A stretch of DNA of 64,000 bases from Hippopus hippopus (taxonomy: Eukaryota > Mollusca > Bivalvia > Cardiida > Cardiidae). The translations under genes and the position numbers were made by a program. Within the stretch, counting starts at the first letter, position 1, and each line of letters begins with the position of its first letter. The stretch covers positions 3,185,501-3,249,500 of the forward strand of contig OX328108.1 in NCBI GenBank assembly GCA_946811185.2, given 5' to 3'. The notes below the pieces were generated by a model, which worked only from the letters and a program-made list of their open reading frames with translations, made no database searches and was not told the DNA's origin. Shown in pieces: positions 1 to 11,545 of this stretch.

Positions 1-553
1 TTAAACGTCAAAATAATCAACCTGAAATTAGAAAAAGCACTTAAATGCAACAGCACAATCATATTTCTTTAGATTTTATCAATAAATCATGTTCAACTTG
101 TGAAATAGTAAAATTACTGATCAATACAGGCAAGTGGGATGGTCGGAAAAAAACTGACAAAATATGCCATTTTAGCCTATATTCCAAAATTCACAAAATG
201 CAAACCCAGGAAGCTAGCCTGAAAATGCCAAGCTAAATTGAAACTCAAAACAACACATAATCTGGGGATAAAGTCCAAAATAGCACGTTTCCATGCCGTT
301 TTTTCGCAATCTTTCATGCCCTTACCCCACCCTTATGTTTGCCGCTAAAAATGGCTGCTAGCTCCATGAGCCCTCAGATTCGCATTTGGGGTCAAACCTA
401 TAGAACAAAGAAGGAAAGGTCATGACCTCCTCTTTCGTAGAAAAATTAAATGCTTCTTTTCCTTAATCTAACACAATTCATGGGTGTAATAACTCTTTTT
501 CTTATCAAAATTGCACTGAAAACCTACCTTTCTCAATTATTTCTAAATTTGAC
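1..553. other. No gene recognised
   Basis: AT-rich sequence before the first ORF. I see no convincing exon or repeat structure. The bases just upstream of 554 could be a 5' UTR or an intron end, but nothing decides this. Confidence 0.5.
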
Positions 554-1372
554 ATGGCCAATTCGAAACAAACTGTTTACAGGTGCCCTAAAATATACGG
601 AGGAGACATAACTCCAATGGAACTTTCTAAGCTTGTTGCTAAAGCCATGAAAGTAGATCCTTCAACTGTTAGTGTGAAGTATACTGTGGGACTTACCTTG
701 TCGAATTTCAAACAAGTAATAAATACCGACAGACAGCATCGTCTGGTCGTGCTTCATAAGAATGATGATCTTGTGGAATACGACGATTTTGATGAAATTG
801 CTGAGGCTTTTGAAAACGAAATAGAGATAGTCTTGGCGACGATAAAGGTGGACAAACAAAAACAACTACAGCAAACTTATTTGGCCAAAAGACATCCCGC
901 TCTCTACTGGTATCCTTTGGGCTCCATCAACGACAAAAAGCTATATGGTGGTCAAATTAAAGTTAATCAAATGGTAAATTTTATAAACAAGGAGTGTGGT
1001 TTCTTCAGGACTGTAGATGGAACTTTTAATAGTTTAGCAGGGTTGATAAACGAGCTAGAACTTAAAATTGCTGGACATGCAAATGACTTGTATGAAATAA
1101 ACAATCTTGACTTTGTTAAAGTCAAACTGAAAAGGGCGATAGGTCAGCTAGATGTTGAGAGTGACATGGATTTGGCTGATTTTTGGCAATTTTTAGACTG
1201 GACCAAATCGAAAGGAGATGCAGATGACTGGTCAAATGTTGCGAAAAGATTGTGGCACAAGAAGAAATTGCTAGTGACCAGTATTTTCCCTTTTGTCTTT
1301 TTAAGACCCTCTCTTTTGGGATTTGAAAAATTTTCTCCTTTGTATTTTCGACTTTCTTTTTCAGGGTTGTAA
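554..1372 (+). CDS. PDI/ERp29-like protein with degenerate thioredoxin fold (possible retrocopy or fragment)
   Basis: A 272-codon uninterrupted ORF; the ATG has G at +4. Residues about 48-146 follow a protein disulfide isomerase thioredoxin domain: LSNFKQVI near the start, DDFDEIAEAFENE, then IVLATIKVDKQKQL, RHPALYWYPLGS (the usual cis-Pro region, family GYPTLKWFPKGS) and KLYGGQ...MVNFINKECG. The expected active-site segment (FYAPWCGHC in the family) is replaced by VVLHKNDDLVEY, so no CxxC is present and redox activity is unlikely. Residues about 150-225 resemble the linker and helical C-terminal region of ERp29-type proteins. There is no signal peptide and no visible intron, so it may be an internal fragment or a retrocopy. 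From about residue 231 (base 1248) the reading frame runs into a family A MITE, which supplies the last 40 residues and the stop. Fold assignment is from motifs only. Confidence 0.55.
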   Translation: MANSKQTVYRCPKIYGGDITPMELSKLVAKAMKVDPSTVSVKYTVGLTLSNFKQVINTDRQHRLVVLHKNDDLVEYDDFDEIAEAFENEIEIVLATIKVDKQKQLQQTYLAKRHPALYWYPLGSINDKKLYGGQIKVNQMVNFINKECGFFRTVDGTFNSLAGLINELELKIAGHANDLYEINNLDFVKVKLKRAIGQLDVESDMDLADFWQFLDWTKSKGDADDWSNVAKRLWHKKKLLVTSIFPFVFLRPSLLGFEKFSPLYFRLSFSGL

Positions 1373-1621
1373 AGATTTTCTCTTTTGTGTCTTCAAAAGT
1401 CTCCTTTTCAGGGTTGTACAGATACGAGGTTGTTTGGTCAAGAGATAACTCTATACCAGAAAAAAGACTTGTTCAAATTGAAAGCATTTGCAGACGATTT
1501 TTTAGGTGTGTCTTAAATAACTTGCTTTGTCGTTGAAAGGGAAGAAAACACTGTGGGAAAATGAGGAAATGCTGGTTGTCAGCGTTTTATCATTTTCCCA
1601 TAATGTTTTCAAAAGCCTTAT
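1248..1621. repeat. MITE family A fragments
   Basis: A core fragment at about 1248-1300 (degenerate palindrome around 'gctagtgaccagt') overlaps the end of the ORF at 554. A second degenerate copy spans 1446-1621 with the family landmarks 'aaattgaaagcatttgcaga' and 'ctggttgtcagc'. Confidence 0.7.
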
Positions 1622-1721
1622 ATCTGTGGGTCTACATAGAACAACGTCCAGAACTGTGAAACAACAGACGGTGTAACTGTCGAAGGGGGAAGATAACTCG
1701 AAATTCCATTGTTATGACACT

Positions 1722-2694
1722 TTTCACAACTCGGCCGATTCCGTACCTACATCTAACCTCGTCCGTATAACGGTCGTTTCCATTTGAACTGCGAATCACG
1801 TGGTCTTATATACATGGCGCGCCACTGTCAGTCGTTTGGCAATGACATAAACAACCTCGATGAAATTATTCACATCTGTTTATCTGTCGGTGAAAACTTC
1901 AATCAGAATTGATAAACCATGTTAAATAATGAATGTACGAACTGTTTGTCAACTGAACTGAAACATAGTTAGAAAGATTTCGATAGAAAATTGAAACTCA
2001 AGTTTTCTTTTTTAAGAGAAGCCTTACAATTTTCAGAACGGTAAACCGGCGTATTTCCGGGTATGTACCGATCTGGTGCATATTAATCCACCAGATACAG
2101 CCGAGGGATTTGATGGCTCCCATCACCCGAGGTATGCCGAATGTTGTTATGAGTGCTGTCTGAAAAATCTTAATATTTTCTCTCGGTACTGTAAAGTTTT
2201 GGGCACTTAATCATTGACACTCGTCACAACTCGGCCGAGTCTGTAACTACATCTAACCTCGTATAAATGTATCCGGCATACTTCGGGTGACGGGAGCTAT
2301 CAAATCCCTCGGCTGTATCTGGTAGCTTGATATGCACCTACACGGTACATTTCATCGCCGGTTTACCCTTCTGAAAATTGTAAGGCTCCTCTTAAAAAAG
2401 AAAACTTGAGTCTCAATTTTCTATCGAAATCTTTCTAATTATATTTCAGTTGACAAACAGTTCGTACATTCATTTTTTAACGTGGTTAATCACTTCCGAT
2501 TGAAGTTTTCACCGACAGATGGATAGATGTGAATAACTTCAACGAGGTTGTTTATGTCGTTGCTAAACGACTTACAGTGGCGCCGCCATGTATAAGATCG
2601 TGTGATTGGCAGTTCAAATGGAAACGACCGTTATACAGACGAGGTTAGATGTAGGTACGGAATCGGCCGAGTTGTGACGAGTGAAATGTATCAA
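1722..2694. repeat. Large inverted repeat (foldback-like element)
   Basis: The arm at about 1722-2143 is repeated in reverse complement at about 2268-2694. The arms start and end with 'caactcggccgattccgtac' (seen as 'gtacggaatcggccgagttg' on the right). The inner end of each arm carries the motif 'gatggctcccatcacccgag'. The roughly 125 bp spacer contains one extra copy of the terminal motif at 2217-2265. A single arm recurs at 31,702-32,134 and scrambled ends at 29,297-29,590. No coding capacity was seen. Confidence 0.85.
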
Positions 2695-3149
2695 GAATCC
2701 ATATGTCACATTATCTTAAACATGGCGGCACACATGCAAATCGGTTAGCAACTTCAACAACCACGCAGTTGACAGATCAAGTTCGTAATATAGCGTAGGG
2801 ACTTGATCGATGCATCACCCAAAGTTTGCCGCATGGATCTAACAAGTTACTCTGATGAACCACGTGGTTTATGTTGTGATCAATCGTAAAGACAGAACTA
2901 CGGAAATGTGTTACGCGCATATTTTATTTTTGGAATGCTTTGCCATTTCCAGAAAGATCAATTTTTCAGCGTAGGTGAATAATCTATCTTTTGACCTTCT
3001 TATAGGTATTAGTAGGCTACTGAATAAATACACAGAAATTTGTGATTGGTCAAAAATGTTTATTCTAGCGGGCTTTTCACGGGTCCGATTATGACACCAG
3101 TATAAAGGGGTTGATACCCGGCAACGCTTAGTTACACCCTAGCAAATAG

Positions 3150-3420
3150 ATATGAGCCATACTCTGGCCAAAGGGGGCTTAATGCATCTCCGTGATGCAT
3201 GATATCAAGCAAGTCATCTCATAATTTGGGATCCCAAAAAATGTGTTTTGTCTAACAACTTTAAATCATGCGGTACACTGGTCCTTTGACATGCAGAAAG
3301 TTTACCAATAGCCAAGAGTTTCGGCCCAGATCAGCCTGCGCGGACTGCGCAGACTGACCTGGGTCGATACTTTTTGCAGATGCATTAAGCCCCCTTTCCG
3401 TAGAGCATGGCTCATATGAT
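3150..3420. repeat. Dispersed repeat family E, copy 1
   Basis: Begins near 'ccaaagggggcttaatgcat' and ends near 'gcattaagccccctttccgt', so the ends are inverted copies. It contains a 'gcctgcgcggactgcgcaga' palindrome. A second copy lies at 51,325-51,602. Confidence 0.75.
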
Positions 3421-3649
3421 TGAGATATTCTTTTTTTTGTACTTTTCGGTATTTCAGCATGTTTTAGGTGTTGCCGTTTTGCCCATTATAGCATAATGTG
3501 TTGCTGTCTATCAATTTTCTCCAAGAACTTTCTTTTTAAGACTCTACTACATTAAAAGTATCCGCAGTTGCCAAATGCAAATTGATAGCCGAGTTAAAGT
3601 TCTCTGACAAGGCAGAAATCGTTGTTGGGAAAGAACAAAAACAAGAGCT

Positions 3650-4762
3650 TCGCAGAGCGGCGCATATGCGCCCGAAGGGGCTTGTCAGTGAAATGGGTTA
3701 AAGTGAAGGATGTACTGTGAAAGAACAAGACACTGGACAGTTGGGGATCACATATGAGACCATGGAGTTATTTGTTCTTCTGCACTGCACTTTTCCTCAA
3801 TTTGATCTATGCACCTGTGAAGTATCATTTTTACACCTCTAATAGTTTTTGAGTTATGCTCCTGACAAAATTTAAGTAATAAAAAAATCAAAGGGCAATA
3901 ACTCCTAAACTAAAGGGCCAAAAGTTACAGCTCTAAAACACTGCACTTTTTGCTCAATGTCATCTATCAACCTGAGAAGTTTCAGGTTTATATCTCATGT
4001 AGTTTTCAAGTTATGCACTAGACAAAATTTGAGTAAGAAAAAAAAAAAAAATGTAAAAATGAAGATCAAAGTGCAATTACTCAAAATCCGCGCTAGGTAG
4101 AGTTATTGTTCTTGCACATTGTACTCCGTAATATTGCAAGAAACATGCATACCAAGTTTTAAGTCGTTCTGACTTGAGATGACAATATTATATTCCGGAC
4201 AAGCACTAAATGCTGTAAAAATGATGATCAAAGGGAAATAACTCAAAGACAGCATGAGGTAGAGTTACAATTCTTGCGCACTGCACTTCCAAATATTGCA
4301 ACAAGTAAGCATACCATATTTCAAGTCATTCCTACATAAGATGACAAAGTTATGCTCCAGACAAGCAAGAAATGCTATAAAAATGAAGATCAAAGGGGGA
4401 ATAACTCAAAATTCGTGCTAGGAAGAGTTATGTTTCTTGTGCACTGCACTCCGTAATTTTTCAACAATCAGGCATACCAAATTTGAAGATGTTCAGACTA
4501 GAGATGACAAAGTTATATTCCGGACAAGCAGAAAGTGCTGTAAAAATGACGATCAAAGGGAAACAACTCAAAGACAGCATGAGGTAGATTTATGGTTCTT
4601 TTGCACTGCACTCCGTATTGTTGCAACAAACACAAATGCCAAGTTTCAAGTCAATCGGACCGGAGATGACAAAGTTATCCTCCGGACAAAGAACTGGACG
4701 CCGCCCGCCCGTACGCCATGGGTAATCCCATAATACGTCCCGTCTTCGACGGGCGTATAAAA
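3650..4762 (+). mobile_element. Pearl/HINE-like element with ~162 bp tandem core
   Basis: It opens with a GC-rich hairpin ('gcttcgcagagcggcgcata') and closes with 'cccgtcttcgacgggcg'. The core holds about five tandem units marked by 'gatcaaaggg.aataactc' at 3886, 4064, 4226, 4388 and 4551; the last four are spaced 162-163 bp. Units alternate between 'aaaatccgcgctagg' and 'aaagacagcatgagg' types, a higher-order repeat. A terminal hairpin and a ~160 bp tandem core match pearl-type elements of bivalves, now grouped with Helentron-associated elements; that assignment is inference. The short ORF at 4437-4733 is a product of the repeat. Confidence 0.65.
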
Positions 4763-5019
4763 ATGCTCAAAATAATTTCCTCTTTTTCACAAAATTTTTT
4801 TAGATGTTACCAAGATTGACACATGCAAGTATTTAACAACCTTTATCTAGAAGGCTTTTAAAAACAATTTGGTAACCAGCATTGTCTCCTTATATAAATA
4901 TTATTATTTTTATGCATTAAAAATAATAATCGCTATTTTTGCGAAGACGGGGCCGAGTGTCATTGTTTACCTTTGTGACGGTGGCAGAGAGACATAGTTG
5001 TTTTGTTTGCTTCATCAGA

Positions 5020-5165
5020 ACATGCAGTCTGATCTTTGAACTACACTGTCCGATAAGTATATATTTTCCTTAAAAAAATACCTTTGAAATAGCGAAAATT
5101 TGGGTTTTTACTATCGGCTTAAAAGTTTCATTTCGGTTATTTAGCATGATATGGGTTATCCCTTT
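5020..5165. repeat. MITE family B, partial
   Basis: One half of the family B element: 'tgcagtctgatctttgaact', then 'aatacctttgaaatagc' and 'ttactatcggcttaaaag'. Confidence 0.65.
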
Positions 5166-5244
5166 CACTGCCAAATTAAAATTTTGCATACTACTTTTTT
5201 CGAAGGCTTTAAGTAAATTTACGTTGCGTTTGGAGCTGACTCTA

Positions 5245-5856
5245 GTAAAAAAAAAACTAGAGGCGCTTGAGCGCCTGTATCGCTCCACAGGCCTGATATT
5301 TCTATAATGGCGAAAGGAAGTTTTTAACAATTATCATTCAATCCTGCATTTTAGCTCACTGAAGAAACAATTTGGTAGACAACCACCATAGGAACTTACC
5401 TGCAAAACAACAATGAAATCCAATGAATAGTTTTAGAGAAGAAATTTTTCAAAGATTTTACTTTATACCATAAAAGGAAAATGAGTCTCCCATAAAAGCC
5501 ATGTTTTTTGACAGATCTTTTTTTTTTTTAAGGAATTCTGTAAACCTGTATCTAAGGAACATTCCTGCAAAATAATAATGCTATCCAAATAGCGGTTTGG
5601 GAGGAGAAGATTTTTAAAGGTTTTTTACTTTGGTTGCCATGGCAACCAGAATTCTTCATGGAACACAATTATTTGAAGGAATTTGAAAGAGGACCACCAA
5701 AGGAACATTCCTGTGAAATTTGGTAAAAATCCAGTCAATAGTTTCTGAGGAGAAGTTTTTTAAAGAAAAAGTTTACGGACGGACGGACGGACGGACGCAC
5801 GACGGACACAACGCCATGACAATAGCTCTCTGGCCTTCGGCCAGTGGAGCTAAAAA
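5245..5856 (-). mobile_element. Pearl/HINE-like element, family L, copy 1
   Basis: On the minus strand it starts 'tagctccactggccgaaggc', passes a (GTCC)n run (GGAC repeats at about 5775-5800 on the plus strand) and ends with a 'caggcgctcaagcgcctcta' hairpin. The same start, microsatellite and end recur at 24,873-25,986 and 52,093-53,396. Confidence 0.65.
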
Positions 5857-5865
5857 ATGAACATC

Positions 5866-5975
5866 AGGTTGCAGAAGGCGTAGATCAAAGATCAGACTGC
5901 ACGTTTTGTGCAGTCTGATCTTGATCTACGCCATCTGCAAAACCTATCCAAGGCGACATTGGCCGTAAATGAGTT
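5866..5975. repeat. Palindromic repeat related to family B
   Basis: Near-perfect dyad centred at about 5910: 'agatcaaagatcagactgca' against 'tgcagtctgatcttgatct'. Confidence 0.7.
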
Positions 5976-6334
5976 AAACATGTTTTTATCATCTTGTGTT
6001 GAAGGATTCTTGAACACATGTAGGAAAAGAAGAAAAATGCTACTTTCCATTACCTACAGCGTTTTCTGCCCTTTCGAAAAAAAAACCCTAAATCCATCAT
6101 TAGAGCCGTGTTTGGTGCATTATATCATCTGCAAAGTCTTAATTTGGACATGTCTGAATTTTTTTTATTATCTAGTAAAAAGTTTAGCAAGTTAAACTAG
6201 CATTTGTTTCTTTTCCCACAATGTTTTCAAACACGTTTAATAAAGTATCCCATCACACAATATGGACAGAGCTAAAAATTAACCGTATACCACACAATCC
6301 TATGTTTAAATGATCCTGAGTAATTTAAGATTGT

Positions 6335-7039
6335 TTATAATCATTGTGGGAAAAGGAGAAAAAGTTGGTAACCAGCATTTTCTCTTTTTTCCCAGTGTTT
6401 TCTTCCCATGAAAGACAAATTCCATCATCTGAGCCACATATACGTTGTCATCTGCAAATTTGTCGTCCAGTAAAGGGTGAAGGTCAATCTGTGTAACAGA
6501 AGGAATAACCAATGTAAAAACAAATGAAAAATGTTCAGTGTAGGAAAATCATCTTTGGTTCAAACCCTTTGCCAAACACTTGCAAGTTTTATTGACCTCC
6601 AGGTAGATGGCTTCTAAAAACATTCTAGGAAAAAGAGAAAATGCAGGTAACCATAATTTACTCCTTTTCCCACAATGTTTTTCATACTTTCAAAACCATA
6701 TTCGTCTTCTGAAAATGTTTACCCCTTGGACAAGTCTAAAATTTTGGTTTTTGGTAATGGATTAATTGAAAAACAATCTATATGTACATGTACTTCCTTT
6801 CTTTTTTTTTTTTAACCCTATACTAGACGAAATTTTAGCCTTGTCCAAAGTGAAAGCATTTGCAGACAATAATTTCAGAGTGGCTCAAATGGTGCGATTT
6901 TTCTTTGAAAGGGTAGAAAACATTGTGGGAATAGGAGAAAATGCTGGTTACCAGCATTTTCTCCTTTTGCCACAATGTTTTCAAAAGGCTTTTTTTCCCG
7001 AAGGGTCATTAAAGTCTGCATTATGCGGTAAAGGGTTAA
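6335..7039. repeat. MITE family A cluster (three copies)
   Basis: Copies at about 6335-6480, 6609-6765 and 6812-7039. The third is complete: TTAA at 6812 and 7036, ends CCCTATACTAGAC and GCGGTAAAGGG, central palindrome 'atgctggttaccagcat' and flanking 'acattgtgggaa' arms. ORFs here with 'GENAG.QHFL' peptides are artefacts of the palindrome. Confidence 0.85.
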
Positions 7040-8000
7040 ATGGTGTTTCATTGCGCATCGACATCTATGGTCATTTAGCGCGCATGAAAGGTAATGTATT
7101 ATCAATAGTTGAAAGAACTTAGTGGTAATTTAAAAGTTAATCATACTTCATGAACAAGAAATAAAAATCAAAGCGGAAAAATGTGGAATATATCTATTAT
7201 ACGATAGTAAGTGCTAGTAGACTTGGCAACGAGGCAACCCTAATTGCAGGGTCATCCAGCATGTTTTATATTTATGTCCTAATTTTGAAAATTCTATATT
7301 TTATTATAAACATCTATGTCTTTCAGATATTGTAAGATGTTATTCTGTTTAACATTTTAATATGACATGCACTTCATTTTTCATAATGTGCTATCAATTT
7401 GTAAAAATATCTTAACACAGAACCATACTGGCTAATTTCAGACACACCATTTGCTTGTATACCCTAGGGCTGTACATGTGTCACCGTAGCCAACATATTT
7501 TCAAATAACTTGTGTGAATTCAAAGTACATAGAGGATGATCAAGTGGTTGTGTTTGATATTTAAAATCTGTCACTCAAATGGGGTGTGATACAGTTAAAA
7601 AACCGCATCACACTGCATTTGAGTGAGATTTTTAATATGTCGTCTGCAAACACTTTCAATTTGGACAAGCCTACTTTTTTGGCAAAGAGTTAATCTGTCT
7701 ACAATAGGGATGTGAAGAATGTTGTAGTAATCGCTGGGATTGTATTTTTTACACTTGTATATTGTATATCACTAAATGGTTCAACTTTCAAACATCATCT
7801 CAGTTTTGCCTTCCACAGTCTGTCTGTTTTGCTTTAGATCTGTACTTTACCTAAAATTAAACAAAAACAGAGCTAAGGAACTACATCCACATCCCCAAGT
7901 AGGCCAAAGTGGTCATTTGATTTAGCCTGTTGCTCTCAAAGAATTACAAATTTTGATGATAAGAAATAACTTCATTGATGTAAAATTTATTTAATTCCTT
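7040..8000. other. No gene recognised
   Basis: AT-rich. A short dyad around 7575-7635 ('tcactcaaatggggtgtgat' and its inverse) may be a small palindromic repeat. Confidence 0.5.
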
Positions 8001-8009
8001 TCCCTTTAA

Positions 8010-8412
8010 GCTGACGCAATATTGCATTCTGTATTACACACCAAACATTCAACCAGACGAGACTGTTCACCTTGCACGATGTGGCCAGTATTTTAGCAAA
8101 TATATTACAGGCACGTTGATGGTCATTTTTTTCAAAACAAATGCTCATTTTGGTGTCAGCTTTGTAATGACCACTCTACGCTCTGCTGTGTCCCTTTTTC
8201 TCAAAGATCAATGGGAATAAGTAGAAACCATTACCTAATATGCTGACACAATATATAATATTTATGTTATACACTCCAGACACCAGCCAAGACTGTCCAC
8301 CTAGCGCGGTGTGGCCAATATAGGGAGGAGCTTTTTGTCTACGCATGTCGATGGCCATTTTCTTCCCTGCTCCATACGATGTGGGTGTCAGCATGTAAAT
8401 GGCCATGTTGAT
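8010..8412. repeat. Two diverged direct copies of a ~180 bp repeat
   Basis: Segments 8010-8185 and 8235-8412 share 'gctgacacaatat'-like, 'agactgtccacctagc'-like and 'gatggccatttt'-like stretches in the same order. The open minus-strand frame across the second copy is probably incidental. Confidence 0.55.
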
Positions 8413-8469
8413 GTCACTATGGGGTTATATTACAATGTTTTCCGACATGCCTTGGCCTGACAGTCTTAC

Positions 8470-8609
8470 ATGAGAGACGGGGGGCGCAAATATGAAAAGT
8501 AAATTGTTTGGGTTTAGGTTGTAATAAGACTGTGCAGGGATCCTATAATCTCTATAGATGATCTCTGCACCAGGGTACCCAACACACTCCATGACAGCAC
8601 TATCTTTAC
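8470..8609 (-). CDS. Candidate exon downstream of a GG-like domain
   Basis: On the minus strand a good acceptor (tatttgcag) precedes 140 open bases ending at the donor CTCAT|gtaaga. It reads KDSAVMECVGYPGAEIIYRD... and enters in the phase left by the candidate exon at 10,531, joining to give GKDSAVME. I do not recognise the residues. The link to the GG domain rests on phase and position only. The frame stays open to about 8425, so this could also be a terminal exon. Confidence 0.35.
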
Positions 8610-8980
8610 CTGCAAATACTTTGCAACAGAAAAGGTATAAGGCCCTATATCCTCTCTGTACATTGGCCATATCAGGTACATTTTTGCAGGCCGGTACCTA
8701 GGTTATCAATGTGGGGATAGCACTGTCCACAAATGCTGCTCTAAAGTATGAAATAAGCATGAAAAATATACAACCAAAAACAATTTTGAATTTAGAAAAT
8801 TTTAGAAAATTATTAGTTTGTTATGAAGAGGTTTTCTGGTACTTGTGTTTTCATTCATTTTAACACAACACAGCATGAAGAGCCATCAATCCAGATGTAA
8901 TAGGAACAGAGATGCAAGACATTCACAGCATTGGCTTTAAGTGTACAAAGTTTGATTTGCTGATAAAGATCTTACATAGT

Positions 8981-9195
8981 ACTTTACCAAAATTTGGACT
9001 TGTCCAAATTCAAAGCATTTGCAGACAACAATTTAAATGCAGCTATTATGGCAGAATGTGTTTTTTAAAGGGTAAAATGCATAGTGGGAAAAGGAAAAAA
9101 ATGCTTGTTACCAGCATTTTCTCCTTTTCCCTCTATGTTTTCAAAAGCCTTCTTTGTGAGGGTAGTTAAAAGTCTGGATTATGTGGAAAAGGGTT
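8981..9195. repeat. MITE family A copy
   Basis: Landmarks 'gacttgtccaaattcaaagc', the palindrome 'gcttgttaccagcat' and the end 'gtggaaaagggtta'. Confidence 0.8.
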
Positions 9196-10274
9196 ACATC
9201 TTTACCCTCAGACTGCTCCATAATGAAAGCACCTGCAGATGACAAATTGAAAGAAGCATGTATGATGACCGTTTTCTTTAAAAACCTTCTCTAAACAAAA
9301 GAAAATATTGTTTAAAAATATAAATGATTTTTTGCCAGTAGCCTAATTCAACTATAGGAAAGTGGGGTTTTTTTTTATACCATAACACGCATTTGACCTA
9401 TTTACAAAAAAAAAATGTTATTTTGAGCAACCTGACAGTTGAAATTTCTTGTTTTTGAAGTGCAATTTATGTACAGAAGTTGTGTAAGTGATCTTTTTTT
9501 TGATGCTTTGTTATGTCTGACCTTGAAATGAATTTTACACTTTCATACTTTATGTATATTTGGTGTATTTACATATAATTTGAAAATGTTATTGACAGCA
9601 ACCTGATAGTTGAAACTTCCATCTGTTTTGTAAAACCCCTGTCCCTGGCCAAAATGCATATGTACCAATAATGGAAATTCCAACCATCAGTCTACCGATC
9701 CTCACTTGCCTATAGGAATCTAATCTAAGATGTTTTATTTATGAACTTTTAGTCTAATACTCCGATTTATTTTTAACCATTAAAATAAAGGTAGGTTTTC
9801 CAGGAGCTTCAATTTGTTACTTTATGCCATAATGCCTATTTAACCTAACAGATTACATATAGTTCAAGGAAGATATTGTCAGCAGCCAGATTTTGCAGTC
9901 TGTAGGTCTTTTTGAGTTAAAGCTTGCATGTAAGAAATTTTTACTGGATAATTAATGAATATTTCTACCTCTTTACAATTGAAGTTTTGCCAGCAACCTG
10001 ATAGTTGAAACTTCCATTTGTGGTTTTAACCCCTGTCCCTAGACACAATGTATATAATGGAAATTCCTACCATCAGTTAACTGAGCCTCATTTGTTTATA
10101 TTAACTTTATACTAAGGTAAAGCATTTTCAGTCATCAAAAGAACTTTTAGTGCTTAATTTGAAAATAAAGGCTTTAGATACAAATCCTTCCAAACGTTAA
10201 ATTTGCTTTTTCATTGTTTATGAACTTCTATACTGTGAAAAAGTTTAAAACTGTCATTTCCTAATTGCTTTAAC

Positions 10275-10456
10275 TAATTCCCAAACAACAAATATTTTAG
10301 ACTTGTCCAAACTTGAAGACAACAAATAAAATGTGCGTCAAATAACGGTTTTCTTCTATGATATGGTTACCAGCATTTTCTTCTTTCACCACCATGTTTT
10401 CAAAAGCCTTTTTTGCCGTAGGGTTTTTAAAAGTTGCGATTGTGTGTTTAAGAGTT
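10275..10456. repeat. MITE family A copy, left palindrome arm shortened
   Basis: 'gacttgtccaaacttgaaga', then only the right part of the central palindrome ('ggttaccagcattttcttct'), ending in 'gtttaagagttaac'. Confidence 0.7.
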
Positions 10457-10530
10457 AACCTATAATCTGTCATAAATATTCAGAAAGAAATACACTTGAA
10501 AATTTAAAGATGTTATACGGAAACTCAAAC

Positions 10531-10601
10531 CTAGCAAAACTTTGTACAGACAGGACAAGTATGAATGTCTTGCACCCAATGTTCCTCCTATTGTGTCCAT
10601 A
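10531..10601 (-). CDS. Candidate GG-domain (FAM3/ILEI-like) exon, C-terminal part
   Basis: Minus strand: acceptor 'catcttgacag' then 71 bases reading MDTIGGTLGARHSYLSCLYK and ending CTAG|gtttga, a weak donor. 'GGTLGARHSYL...K' fits the family's end pattern (LGs....lg.R.Sya.ig.KG). The frame is open further upstream to 10,662 (IKSLCDALHLDS), so a longer exon using an acceptor at 10,663 is possible. A spliced-looking stretch at 10,774-10,825 (acceptor tctgttgcag, donor CGAG|gtaggt) has stops in all frames and may be a decayed middle exon. Confidence 0.35.
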
Positions 10602-10930
10602 CTGTCAAGATGAAGTGCATCGCACAGGGATTTTATGCACAAAATGATGAAACAAAAATACACTGAAACCTTCTCTAGCTCTACTCATAAAAGTTCTGTT
10701 GAGCCAAATACATGAGCATTTAGAAAACTTTATCAATGGTACAGCTAAAAACTGACTGACAACTTTGACCTACCTCGAGTCAATAATCATCCCGAAATTT
10801 CCATATAGGCAAGCTTATTCCCTCCCTGCAACAGATTTCAAAGGAATAATAATAAACTTTAAACAAAATTTATCATTCTACATATACATAATTTTAGCAT
10901 AAAATCAACACCTACGTACAAGACATATGC

Positions 10931-11250
10931 ATGTACCACAACAATTAATTGATTGTATAGTGTTTAACACTATGTACCACAACAATTAATTGATTGTATA
11001 GTGTTTAACACTGTTTTCAACATCATTTCAGTTATATCGCACCTATCAATGCTTTGCTCCACATAAAAGTCTTTCCAAGCCACTGGCTGCTTTCCCACAT
11101 AACCATCGTCAAGACAATGGTCAGCGGTGAGAGAGGAATGACTCCTGTCGCAATGACTAACATCAATCCTCTGAAAGAAATTGGCCGAGCCAGGGATTGA
11201 ACCCACCACCCCCTGTTCTCAAGTCCTGCATGCTACCGACTGAACTACTG
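10931..11250 (-). mobile_element. tRNA-derived SINE, family F, copy 1
   Basis: Minus-strand orientation. The head has a B box-like 'gggttcaatccctgg' and an A box-like 'tagttcagtcggtagcatg'. The tail ends in 'gttaaacactatacaatcaa'. The tail is duplicated: a 41 bp unit occurs at 10,931 and again at 10,972. Confidence 0.8.
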
Positions 11251-11314
11251 GTGTATGTACCGCAATGAATGAATGAATGAATCAATGGTGATTCAGCAAG
11301 GCATACGTCTTTAA

Positions 11315-11545
11315 CCCTTTACCACACGCCCAAGTTTTAACCCTTCTAAAAAAAACTAGTATGAAATTTTCATTTTGATAGTAAAAACCCAAGTATTGCT
11401 AGTACAAAGTTTTGTTTTGGGAAATAATAAATCCTTCTTGGACAGTGTAGATCCAAGTTCAGACTGCACGTTCTGTGCAGTCTGATCTTGGTCTACATTG
11501 TCCGCAAAAGGTCAGTGAGTCGCGCTTAGCAGCCTAAGGATTACC
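11315..11545. repeat. MITE family B copy
   Basis: Central dyad 'cagactgcacgttctgtgca', arms 'ggacagtgtagatcc' and 'attgtccgcaaaagg', end 'gcgcttagcagcctaagg'. The left end (11,317) carries CCCTTTACCACACGCC, a family A end, so this may be a chimera. Confidence 0.7.

Noticed and set aside
10774..10825. GG-domain middle exon as a firm call
   Set aside because: Splice sites look good, but every frame from the acceptor contains a stop.
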